A DNA stretch of 64,000 bases from Oceanobacillus arenosus (GTDB taxonomy: Bacteria > Bacillota > Bacilli > Bacillales > Amphibacillaceae), in the NCBI RefSeq assembly GCF_003369575.1, contig NZ_PIOC01000019.1, forward strand, positions 6,082-70,081, written 5' to 3'. The position numbers and the translations under genes were made by a program. The notes under the pieces are model-generated. The model worked only from the letters and a program-made list of their open reading frames with translations. It did not search any database and was not told the DNA's origin. Positions within the stretch are counted from its first letter, which is position 1, and each line of letters starts with the position of its first letter. Shown piece by piece: positions 25,465 through 33,467 of this stretch.

Positions 25465-25751
25465 GGGTCTTTTCTCCTTTTTATGTATTATCATAAATAT
25501 ATCATAGATATTTGATGAAATGAAGAAGTTTAAAAATTGGGATGATTAAAATAAGAAAAGGTCAAAAATAGGGGACTGACACCGAAGTTCATAAGCCTGA
25601 CATAACAGTTTGAGGAGAAAGCTTCTATGAAAGTCCCCCCCAAATAATCCCTTCAAAACCCGAAAAAACCACCCTATTAAAAAAACTTTCACCATTTACA
25701 CCCCCTATTCCCAACTTCTTTCGATTGTAGAAGTGAAGGGAGGGAAATAGG

Positions 25752-25922
25752 ATGGAAAAACGAACAATGTCAGTTGAAGATGTAGCAATCTATTTAGGAC
25801 TACATAAAGACACGATTTATGATCTCGTAAAAGAAAAAAAGATTCCCCATATCAAAATTGGCGGAAGAATCTTTTTCTTGGAAGAAGTCCTGGAAAAATG
25901 GATGCTGGAAAACATGAGGTGA
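25752..25922 (+). CDS. Excisionase-like HTH protein
   Basis: The 56-residue product MEKRTMSVEDVAIYLGLHKD... is a MerR-type helix-turn-helix of the excisionase/DNA-binding family (HTH_17): VEDVAIYLGLHKDTIYDLVK, KKIPHIKIGGRIFF, LEEVLEKWM. GAGGGAAATAGG lies upstream. It is the first gene of a four-gene phage-like replication module and may act as a regulator or recombination accessory factor. No integrase gene lies in the window, so an excisionase role is not supported here. Confidence 0.75.
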   Translation: MEKRTMSVEDVAIYLGLHKDTIYDLVKEKKIPHIKIGGRIFFLEEVLEKWMLENMR

Positions 25923-26040
25923 ATAGCTGGATTCGGAAGGTTAACTTTCGAATTGCAATTTGCCTATTTGGATTTGCTTTTAAGACTTTGGTAAGGAAAA
26001 ACGCGCGTGAAAAAAATAAAAATCTTAAGGAGATATAAAC

Positions 26041-26841
26041 ATGACAACATTCAATTTTCATAGGGACAAAAACTTTTTAATGGATTGGTTGATGCTAAAT
26101 CATCTGACTACGGGAGAAATTGTGCTTTGGCACACGCTGATGAACATTGGAAATAGACTCGGGCAAAGGAGTGTTTTCAATGCGCCTAACTCTACATTGA
26201 TGAAATTTACCGGTCTATCTAAACAGGGGATCATCAATGCGAGAAAGAAGTTGCTCGAACGAGGCTTTATTCGTTATGAAAAGGGGCACCAAAACAAGGC
26301 ACCTGTTTATGAAATGATTCCATTACCTCAAGCAATCGGAAATTATTTTTCTACGACTAAAAACCAGGAGTTGACCCGGGACTTGACCCAAGATGTTACC
26401 CGAGACTTTACCCTGAAATTGACCTCGGACTTGGGCCAAGAGTTGCCTATACATAAAGATAAAAGTAAAAAAGAGAGAAGAGGAAGAGGAGGAGGAAGCG
26501 GGCGTGACATGAATCAACTTTTCAAAATCTATGAAGAAAATATAAACAAGCTAACCCCATTGATTCGAGAAGCGTTGATGGAATGGACCAGCGCAACAGG
26601 CATAGAAATCGTCAAAGAAGCAATTGCCATAACTGCGAAAAAAGGTGGCCGAACATATAGTTACACCGAAAAAATATTGAAAGAATGGCAGAATGCTGGA
26701 TTACAGACAATCGAAGCCGTTCATTCCTATGAACTTGCAAAAGAATTAGAAAAGGATAATAAACTCATTCCATTTCGCAAGCCAGACAATAAAAAACAAG
26801 AAGAAGATATATTTGCCGAACTTTTAAAGGAGGAATTTTAA
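26041..26841 (+). CDS. Phage-type replication initiator with DnaD-like C-terminal domain
   Basis: The 266-residue product has an N-terminal winged-helix domain (FNFHRDKNFLMDWLMLNHLT and LMKFTGLSKQGIINARKKLL, about 1-100), a linker made of repeated LT.D units near 115-135 (TRDLTQDVTRDFTLKLTSDL), and a C-terminal DnaD/DnaB_2-like domain with YTEKILKEWQNAGL. This matches phage and plasmid replisome organisers that bind an origin and recruit helicase. AAGGAG lies upstream. It is followed without spacing by the helicase loader and the helicase. Confidence 0.8.
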   Translation: MTTFNFHRDKNFLMDWLMLNHLTTGEIVLWHTLMNIGNRLGQRSVFNAPNSTLMKFTGLSKQGIINARKKLLERGFIRYEKGHQNKAPVYEMIPLPQAIGNYFSTTKNQELTRDLTQDVTRDFTLKLTSDLGQELPIHKDKSKKERRGRGGGSGRDMNQLFKIYEENINKLTPLIREALMEWTSATGIEIVKEAIAITAKKGGRTYSYTEKILKEWQNAGLQTIEAVHSYELAKELEKDNKLIPFRKPDNKKQEEDIFAELLKEEF

Positions 26842-27168
26842 ATGTTACAACAAGAAGCGATTGAAGTGTTAAAGACGATTAATGAAATGTATCCAAAGTT
26901 TAATCTGACAAAGCGCAAGGCTGCGATGTTACTTCCTAACTTGAAGGAAATGGATTATCCAGGGGTCATGAGAAATCTTTCTCTATTTATTATGCAAAGT
27001 CCTTATCCGCCGATGCTTAGTGAAATTGCAGCTTACCCTGAAGTGGCAGATTCGCATATAGAAGAAATGTTGAAATGGCATGAGGAAGCGGAAAAAGTTC
27101 CTCCAGAATTGAAGAAGCAACTTCTAGAAGCGTTTGAGAAATTAGTAGAGAAGAAGGCAGGGAAATAG
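26842..27168 (+). CDS. G39P-like helicase loader
   Basis: The 108-residue helical protein has the pattern EAIEVLKTINEMYPKFNLTK followed by PYPPMLSEIAAYPE, similar to the phage SPP1 G39P helicase loader family. Such proteins bring a DnaB-type helicase to the origin complex. The ATG directly follows the initiator gene's stop. Assignment is based on length, pattern and operon position between initiator and helicase. Confidence 0.7.
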   Translation: MLQQEAIEVLKTINEMYPKFNLTKRKAAMLLPNLKEMDYPGVMRNLSLFIMQSPYPPMLSEIAAYPEVADSHIEEMLKWHEEAEKVPPELKKQLLEAFEKLVEKKAGK

Positions 27169-27170
27169 GG

Positions 27171-28448
27171 ATGGATACGTATTATGCGGAAACAAGTATA
27201 CTAGGATCGATCTTAATCGAGGGCACGCTTTTTAAAGAATTAGAGATTAATGAGATGTACTTTACCCACAATAAACATCGGCAAATTCTCTTAGCGATGA
27301 AGCAGGGATATAAAGAACGAGAGGTTGTTGATATTGTCATTGTAACAACGGTTTTAGGAGATAAGATTGAGGAGGTTGGTGGGGTCACGTATCTCACCGA
27401 ACTCGCTGAATCCGTACCAAGCACCACAACGTTTAAACATTATCAACAGATTCTTATTGACGCATACCAGCTACGAGAGGCCCAACATGCCATCCAGCAG
27501 TTCTTGAGTAATCCTTCCAACACTGGACTTGAACGTTTGCTGCAGGATTTACAGGCATGCAGGGATTCAACTCTAGCAAAAGAAGAAAAAAGTACCTATG
27601 ACAACTTGGTTGAAATAGGGGAGGAACTGATGAAGCCTCGTCCTGAGAACCTAGGCTATCTCACGTCACTCGCATCATTTGACCAAATAACAGGAGGACT
27701 AAAGGGAGGGGATTTGATTATCCTTGCTGCAAGGCCATCCGTTGGCAAGACAGCATTCGCTCTTAATCTAGCATCAGGACATTGTAAGAATGGAGGTTCA
27801 TCCCTCATCTATAGCTTAGAAATGGGGACGAAGCAGCTATTGAAACGAATGATTTCTGCAGAAGGTATGGTAAATGCGAGTAAATGGCATGATATCAGCA
27901 AACGTTTTACAACAAATGATTATAAAAACGCGATGCGCGCAATCGGAGAAATGACAACTTGGGAATTAGAAATCTTTGCCACAAAGCACACCATCTCCGA
28001 AATTCGTGCGGGAATTCGCAAACAAGTACATGAGAATCCCAAACAAAATCATCTGGTGTTCATCGATTACCTTCAATTGATAAAACCATCCATTTCCCAC
28101 CGTGATCGCCGGGATTTAGAAATCGGTGAGATGACACGGGAACTTAAATTGCTAGCACTGGAGTTGAACATCCCAATTGTACTGCTTTCCCAGCTGTCAC
28201 GCAGTGTGGATTCAAGACAGGATAAACGACCACTCATGTCTGACTTGCGTGAGTCGGGAAATATCGAACAGGATGCAGATGTCATTTCTTTCTTGTATCG
28301 TGACGATTATTACGATAAACGAAGTAAACAGAAGAATGAGATGGAGGTCATTATAGCGAAACAGCGGAATGGACCTACGGGGACGGTGAGGGTGGAGTTT
28401 TTGAGGGAGTTTGGGGTGGTGAGGGAGGAAGTGGGGGTTTTGTGTTGA
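27171..28448 (+). CDS. DnaB-like replicative DNA helicase (phage type)
   Basis: The 425-residue helicase has an N-terminal DnaB domain (AETSILGSILIEG), a linker, and a RecA-like core: Walker A AARPSVGKTAFA (about 185-196), Walker B VFIDYLQLI (about 300-308), DLRESGNIEQDADVISFLYR and the C-terminal KQRNGPTG arginine-finger region. It unwinds DNA at the fork. It belongs with the two upstream genes to a mobile-element replication module rather than the host chromosome's own dnaB. The last about 65 bp of the coding strand are unusually G-rich. Confidence 0.85.
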   Translation: MDTYYAETSILGSILIEGTLFKELEINEMYFTHNKHRQILLAMKQGYKEREVVDIVIVTTVLGDKIEEVGGVTYLTELAESVPSTTTFKHYQQILIDAYQLREAQHAIQQFLSNPSNTGLERLLQDLQACRDSTLAKEEKSTYDNLVEIGEELMKPRPENLGYLTSLASFDQITGGLKGGDLIILAARPSVGKTAFALNLASGHCKNGGSSLIYSLEMGTKQLLKRMISAEGMVNASKWHDISKRFTTNDYKNAMRAIGEMTTWELEIFATKHTISEIRAGIRKQVHENPKQNHLVFIDYLQLIKPSISHRDRRDLEIGEMTRELKLLALELNIPIVLLSQLSRSVDSRQDKRPLMSDLRESGNIEQDADVISFLYRDDYYDKRSKQKNEMEVIIAKQRNGPTGTVRVEFLREFGVVREEVGVLC

Positions 28449-28625
28449 TAGGATGAAAGTAGGGAAAGGGCTGGTTTTCTATTATTCTAATGTATTAGCT
28501 TAATAGAGACTAGACCAAGGTTTGGGAGTCAGTCTCCCGCTTTACTTAAGCATTAATGCTTTATTAGACTAGAGATAGCCACTAAAAACCTTAAATTTAT
28601 TTGTTGATTTATTTATTAGAAAATA
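28449..28625. other. Intergenic region before the CRISPR locus
   Basis: GGGAG (5) CTCCC and TAAGCATTAATGCTTTA-like small inverted repeats lie near 28525-28565, but no gene or clear terminator. No attachment site was recognised. Confidence 0.35.
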
Positions 28626-28654
28626 TTGACAAATACCTAGGGATATTGTACTAT
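28626..28654 (+). promoter_or_regulatory. tracrRNA promoter
   Basis: TTGACA (28626-28631) and TACTAT (28649-28654) are separated by 17 bases, a standard sigma-A type promoter. It lies about 30 bases upstream of the anti-repeat. Confidence 0.7.
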
Positions 28655-28660
28655 ATATTT

Positions 28661-28823
28661 AACGATCTTGGGGAAGGTCGTTAAATCATATCCCATCAAG
28701 GTTCATAGGTAAGTTATTATGGTAAGGCATTAAGCCGTGGCGTTGGGGATCGCCTAACTCTGCAAGCTTTGCGGAGTTCCCCACAACAAAAATGATGACT
28801 AAATGCATTTAGTCATTTTTTTT
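28661..28823 (+). ncRNA. tracrRNA of the type II-C CRISPR system
   Basis: The segment starting at 28685 (ATCATATCCCATCAAGG..) is a diverged plus-strand copy of the CRISPR repeat and so is complementary to crRNA transcribed from the minus strand. Downstream is GGCGTTGGGGATCGCC and a stem (ACTCTGCAAG/CTTTGCGGAGT) before TTCCCCA, the same nexus and hairpin design as the tracrRNA of Geobacillus Cas9 (GeoCas9). It ends with ATGACTAAA-TGCA-TTTAGTCAT followed by eight T residues (28795-28823). The start at about 28661 is inferred from the promoter at 28626-28654. Encoded immediately upstream of cas9 on the same strand. Confidence 0.88.
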
Positions 28824-28875
28824 ATATCTAAAACGGGTTTAAAGAACTAAAAATACATAATTTAGGGTGATTCTA

Positions 28876-31800
28876 ATGAGGTATAGCATTGGACTTGATA
28901 TTGGAATTTCATCAGTAGGCTGGGCTGTGATAAATCTAGATAAAAATCGAATCGAGGATTTGAATTCTAGAATGTTTGATGCAGCAGAGAATCCTAAAAA
29001 TGGTTCGTCATTAGCTACCCCAAGAAGAGAAGCAAGGTCAGCTAGACGAAGATTGAGAAGAAGGCGTTACAGGGTTGGACGTGTCCGCCAATTTCTTATT
29101 CAACAAGGTCTATTATCTGAAGTAGAGGCTAATCAGTTATATGATTGGAAAGACGGAGATTTGGATATTTGGCTGATTAGAGTAAATGGTATTGAGAGAA
29201 AGCTTACAGATCGTGAATTTGCTCGGATTTTAATTCACTATGCAAAAAATAGAGGATTTAAATCTAATCGCAAAAGTGAAACGAAAGAAGACGAGGGCGG
29301 CGTTCTATTAAAAGCAGTTAAAGAGAATGCTAGCTTAATGGAAGAAAAAGGATATCGTACTGTTGCAGAGATGTTAGTTCTTGATGATAAATTTAGTGGT
29401 AGGAAGCGGAATAAGGGTGGCGATTACTCGCATGTCCTAGCGCGCAGTGAAATTGAAAAGGAAATTCGCGAAGTATTTAGTAATCAACGTGAATTAGGAC
29501 ATAGTTTTGCTACAAAGGAAAACGAAGAGACGTACATAAATATTTGGGGTTGGCAACGCCCTTTTTCAACACAAGAGGATATTGTAAAACGAATTGGAAA
29601 TTGCACCTTTGAGCCGAATGAAAAACGTGCACCGAAGTTTTCCTATACGTTTGAAAAGTTCCGAGCACTGGATAAAATTAACCGCTTACGGATTATTTCA
29701 GACAGTAAACCTCAGCGTCCTTTGACACGTGAAGAAAGGCTACTAACATTAGAAAGTATATTAAATAAAAAAGAGATCAAATATAAAGATCTTCGTAAAA
29801 CATTGCAATTGCAGGAAGATGAGCGATTTAATGAATTGTTCTACGATCCAGGTGAAACAAACGAGAAAAATGAAAGTAAAAAATTTGTTTCGGTTGATGG
29901 ATACTATCAACTGAAGAAGATTATTCATGATGTCGAAGGAAAAACACTTGCTGAATCGTATCGTCCAATTGATTATGATACGATTGCCTATGCTGTCACT
30001 GTATACAAAGATGATCATGATGCCCGTGATTATTTATTAAACGATTATGTGAATGAAAATGGAAAGCGAATTAATAACCTTGCAAATAGAGTGTATAGCG
30101 AAGAGTTAATTGAACAACTATTAAATCTATCTTTCTCGAAATTTGGTCATCTATCGTTAAAAGCTTTAAATAAACTTATACCTTATTTGGAAGAAGGCTT
30201 TCAATATCATGAAGCATGTGAAGAGGCAGGCTATCATTTTAATCAAAAAATAGGTACAGAAAAAGCGAAAATCCTTCCAGTCATACCAGCTGATAATATA
30301 GCTAACCCAGTGGTCATACGCTCTTTGTCACAGACACGTAAAGTGATTAATGCGATCATTAAAAGATACGGATCACCTACAGAAATTTATATTGAATTGG
30401 CTCGAGATATGGGAAGACATTATACCGAACGGAGAGAAATAGAAAAGCAATATAATAAAAACAGATTGGTAAATGAAAAAGCGAAAGATCGCATTCAGGA
30501 GCTACATCCTGAATTTAGTGATCCACGTGGACATGATATATTGAAATATAAGTTATGGGAAGAACAAGATGGTCGATGTGCATACTCGCTAAAACCTATC
30601 CCGATGGATGATTTATTCAATCCAGGCTATGCGGAAGTAGACCATATCATTCCGTATAGTCGTAGTTTTGATGATAGTAATGCGAATAAGGTATTAGTTT
30701 TATCGAAAGAAAATCAAAATAAGAAAAACAGAACGCCATATGAATGGTTTGGTAGAGATGTTGTCAGATGGGATAAATATACATCGTATGTGAACACATT
30801 AAAGGTTCGGAAAAAGAAAAAAGACTTGTTACTGAAACAGAACTTTGATGAAGAACAAGCAGAAACCTTTAAATCAAGGCACTTAAATGATACCCGCTAT
30901 ATTACCCGCTTTTTGAAAGGTTTTATTGAAGATAATTTACAGTTTAGGGAAGAAGATGGTCGAAAGCAGTATGTATATACGGTTAACGGTGCCTATACTT
31001 CTTTAATGAGAAAAAGATGGGGATTTAATAAAAACAGGGAAGAAAATGATCTGCATCATGCACTAGATGCTGCAATCGTGGCTGTTAGTCTACCATTCAG
31101 AAATCGCGTTAGTAATTATTTTAAACATAGTGAATTACATGCTTCCCAATTATTAAAAAGAGAAGGGGAACGATTCCCAGAACCATGGGAAGGATTTACA
31201 AGAGAATTAGGAGCAAGAATGCTTCAAAATCCTGAGAAATTAATCCTAGCATTAGAAAGTTTATCACTAGCTAGTTATGATGAAGAATTTATTGAGCAAG
31301 TTAAACCCATTTTTGTTTCTAGAATGCCGAAACGATCTGTTAAGGGGCAAATTCATGAGGAAACAATAAGAAGGCATCGAGGGTTTACAGAAAAAGGGTT
31401 AAATTTAATGGTAAAGAAATATGCTCTTGCAGATATTAGATTTGATAAAAATGGGGATTTTCCAATGTATGGAAGGGAATCTGATCCAAAAACATATCAA
31501 GCAATCAAAAGTAGATACCTAGAAAGTGGAAAAGATCCTGTGAAGGCATTTAGTACAATTTTATATAAACCGTCTAAAGATCCAGAAAATGCCCCAATCA
31601 TAAGAAGTGTTAAAATAGAAACGACTGCAAATCAGGTATTTCATTTAGATGATAAGACAGTAGCTGACAATGCTAGTATAGCTAGGACAGAAGTATTCCG
31701 GCATAAGGAGAGCGGGAAGTTTTATTTGGCCCCTGTTTATGTGAGTGATGTTATGGCGAAGAGAGTGCCGGATAGGTTTATAACACCCCACAAGTCTTAC

Positions 31801-32109
31801 GGAAATTGGATAAGAATAACATCAGATTATGAATTTCAATTTAATTTATTTCCAAATGATTTGATTAAGGTTAGAACGCCGCGACAAAAATTATCGAAAA
31901 CTAATAGTGGTGAAATTGTTAAATGGAATGAAGGAGTTTTTTATTTTAAAGGAGTTCACTCGTCAACAGCTCAAATTAATTTAACTGACCATATGAATAG
32001 TTTCAAAGACACTCTTGGTTCGCAGGGATTAGAGGTATTTGAAAAGTACCAAATTGATCCATTGGGAAATTTAACAATGGTTCATAAGGAAAAACGTTAT
32101 GGCTTTTAG
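28876..32109 (+). CDS. cas9: Type II-C CRISPR endonuclease Cas9
   Basis: The 1,077-residue protein is similar in size and motifs to GeoCas9. RuvC-I is IGLDIGISSVGWAVI with the catalytic Asp at position 8. The Arg-rich bridge helix is REARSARRRLRRRRYRVGR (about 55-73). RuvC-II is PTEIYIELARDMG. The HNH domain is GRCAYSLKPIP..AEVDHIIPYSRSF with the catalytic His at about 590 and NANKVL. RuvC-III is LHHALDAAIVAV (His and Asp around 727-731). It cuts DNA guided by crRNA:tracrRNA; its PAM should be tested against the long C-rich PAMs of GeoCas9. ATG at 28876 is chosen because AGGGTGA lies 5 bases upstream; GTG at 28867 would overlap it. Confidence 0.95.
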   Translation: MRYSIGLDIGISSVGWAVINLDKNRIEDLNSRMFDAAENPKNGSSLATPRREARSARRRLRRRRYRVGRVRQFLIQQGLLSEVEANQLYDWKDGDLDIWLIRVNGIERKLTDREFARILIHYAKNRGFKSNRKSETKEDEGGVLLKAVKENASLMEEKGYRTVAEMLVLDDKFSGRKRNKGGDYSHVLARSEIEKEIREVFSNQRELGHSFATKENEETYINIWGWQRPFSTQEDIVKRIGNCTFEPNEKRAPKFSYTFEKFRALDKINRLRIISDSKPQRPLTREERLLTLESILNKKEIKYKDLRKTLQLQEDERFNELFYDPGETNEKNESKKFVSVDGYYQLKKIIHDVEGKTLAESYRPIDYDTIAYAVTVYKDDHDARDYLLNDYVNENGKRINNLANRVYSEELIEQLLNLSFSKFGHLSLKALNKLIPYLEEGFQYHEACEEAGYHFNQKIGTEKAKILPVIPADNIANPVVIRSLSQTRKVINAIIKRYGSPTEIYIELARDMGRHYTERREIEKQYNKNRLVNEKAKDRIQELHPEFSDPRGHDILKYKLWEEQDGRCAYSLKPIPMDDLFNPGYAEVDHIIPYSRSFDDSNANKVLVLSKENQNKKNRTPYEWFGRDVVRWDKYTSYVNTLKVRKKKKDLLLKQNFDEEQAETFKSRHLNDTRYITRFLKGFIEDNLQFREEDGRKQYVYTVNGAYTSLMRKRWGFNKNREENDLHHALDAAIVAVSLPFRNRVSNYFKHSELHASQLLKREGERFPEPWEGFTRELGARMLQNPEKLILALESLSLASYDEEFIEQVKPIFVSRMPKRSVKGQIHEETIRRHRGFTEKGLNLMVKKYALADIRFDKNGDFPMYGRESDPKTYQAIKSRYLESGKDPVKAFSTILYKPSKDPENAPIIRSVKIETTANQVFHLDDKTVADNASIARTEVFRHKESGKFYLAPVYVSDVMAKRVPDRFITPHKSYGNWIRITSDYEFQFNLFPNDLIKVRTPRQKLSKTNSGEIVKWNEGVFYFKGVHSSTAQINLTDHMNSFKDTLGSQGLEVFEKYQIDPLGNLTMVHKEKRYGF

Positions 32110-33001
32110 ACATCTTGTTATTCGTAATCCAGCAAAATTGTCAACTGCAAATGAACAACTCGTTATTAAACAAGTAGAATCTATTAATATACCATTAGAA
32201 GATATTGTAACGATAACGTTAGAGGATCCGGCAATTACGATTACAAATGCATTATTGAGTAAATGTACAGAGTATCATGTTGAACTTATTATATGTGATA
32301 GGAAAAGAATGCCCAGTGGAATAGTGCAACCATTCCACAGGCATTCTAGACAAAAGACAGTATTGGAAATGCAATTGTCTTTAAGTAAACCGTACAAGAA
32401 GAGAGTTTGGCAAAAAATAGTTATTCGAAAGTTAGAGAATCAGTCAAGATGTCTTGAATTGATTCATAAAGGCGAAGAAGCGCAAAAATTGTATGCTATT
32501 AGTAGAAGTGTGGAATCTGGTGATCGCACAAATCGTGAAGCATATGGTGCTAAAGTCTATTTTGAATCGCTCTTTGGCAAAGGATTTCAACGACGAGAAG
32601 ATAACGTTTATAATATTTCCTTGAATTATGGATATAGTATTATTCGTTCGCTTGTTGCAAGAGCTTTAATTCGCTATGGATTTACACCAAGTTTTGGTGT
32701 GTTTCACGATAGCCAGACAAATGCATTTAACTTGGCGGATGATTTTATGGAAGTATTAAGACCTTTTGTCGATGTATTAATTGCAACTAATGTTTCGGAT
32801 GAATCGGAATGGTCCCCCGAAATACGGAAAATGTTATTTCAAGTTTTAGACATTGAAGCAATATGGAAAGAAGAGAGATTAAGTGTTACCCATGGAGTCG
32901 ATAATATGATAAAAAGTTTTGTATCTGCAAGCCGGCAGCAAGATGCAAATATGATAACACTTCCTGAACTTACAAATTTGGCTGTACATAGATATGAGTA
33001 G
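32099..33001 (+). CDS. cas1: CRISPR-associated integrase Cas1
   Basis: A 300-residue type II Cas1. Family features: N-terminal beta domain with LVIRNPAKLSTANEQLVIKQ, then the helical catalytic domain with KVYFESLFGKGFQRR (catalytic Glu), FGVFHDSQTNAFNLADDFME (catalytic His and Asp/Glu). Cas1 with Cas2 integrates new spacers at the leader end of the array. Overlaps cas9 by 11 bases and cas2 by 8 bases, so the three genes form one operon. No csn2 or cas4 is present, consistent with II-C. Confidence 0.95.
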   Translation: MAFRHLVIRNPAKLSTANEQLVIKQVESINIPLEDIVTITLEDPAITITNALLSKCTEYHVELIICDRKRMPSGIVQPFHRHSRQKTVLEMQLSLSKPYKKRVWQKIVIRKLENQSRCLELIHKGEEAQKLYAISRSVESGDRTNREAYGAKVYFESLFGKGFQRREDNVYNISLNYGYSIIRSLVARALIRYGFTPSFGVFHDSQTNAFNLADDFMEVLRPFVDVLIATNVSDESEWSPEIRKMLFQVLDIEAIWKEERLSVTHGVDNMIKSFVSASRQQDANMITLPELTNLAVHRYE

Positions 33002-33314
33002 GTATATGCGAATAATTGTATTTTTTGATTTGCCGGTTTTACTTCCAAGAGAAAGGAAAGCATACTCAAGATTCCGCAAATTTCTTTTGCAAGATGGTTA
33101 CACAATGCTTCAGTATTCTGTTTACTCAAGAATTTGTAATGGGGAAGATGGTGTGAGAAAGCATATGAAGCGATTACGTGAAAACCTTCCACCAGTTAAC
33201 GGGGCAATACGAGCAATGAAAATTACCGAGAAGCAATTTGAAAATATGGAAATCTTATTAGGAACTACTACTCCAGAAGAGGAATTAGGCGCAAATAAAA
33301 TAGATTTTTTTTAA
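32994..33314 (+). CDS. cas2: CRISPR-associated protein Cas2
   Basis: The 106-residue product begins with ferredoxin-fold strand RIIVFFDLPVLLPRERKAYS, including the family's conserved Asp, and continues RFRKFLLQDGYTMLQYSVYS. It forms the Cas1-Cas2 adaptation complex. The ATG overlaps the cas1 end by 8 bases. The gene ends about 150 bp before the CRISPR array and is followed by a terminator hairpin. Confidence 0.95.
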   Translation: MSRYMRIIVFFDLPVLLPRERKAYSRFRKFLLQDGYTMLQYSVYSRICNGEDGVRKHMKRLRENLPPVNGAIRAMKITEKQFENMEILLGTTTPEEELGANKIDFF

Positions 33315-33350
33315 AAAAATACTTGCAAAAATTTTTGCAGGTATTTTATT
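33314..33350 (+). terminator. Terminator of the cas operon
   Basis: ATACTTGCAAAA and TTTTTGCAGGTAT form a hairpin with one G-T pair and a T-rich 3' flank, directly after the cas2 stop. Confidence 0.7.
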
Positions 33351-33409
33351 CTGTTTTATTTTATGAAAAAAGTAAAATAAATTATTAATATTAGCTGGTT
33401 TAACTTATG

Positions 33410-33457
33410 CTTTATAAAAATAAGAAACCCTTGAAATGGGGAAGAATCAAGGGTTTC
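33410..33457 (-). terminator. Terminator of the minus-strand CRISPR transcript
   Basis: GAAACCCTTGA (33424-33434) pairs with TCAAGGGTTTC (33447-33457). Reading the minus strand, the hairpin comes after the last repeat and is followed by TTATTTTTAT, so it terminates pre-crRNA coming from the BREX side. Confidence 0.75.
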
Positions 33458-33467
33458 AATGCCATGT

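Noticed and set aside
25557-25580. AGGGGACTGACACCGAAG as another half repeat
   Set aside because: Only GGGGAC is shared with the arm, too short to be credited.
28867-28875. GTG start of Cas9, adding three residues
   Set aside because: The ribosome site AGGGTGA overlaps the GTG. ATG at 28876 has correct spacing and begins at the RuvC-I motif.
33001-33467. csn2 or cas4 gene after cas2
   Set aside because: The interval is 150 bp of non-coding sequence with two hairpins. No additional cas gene exists on either strand, so subtype II-A/II-B is not supported.
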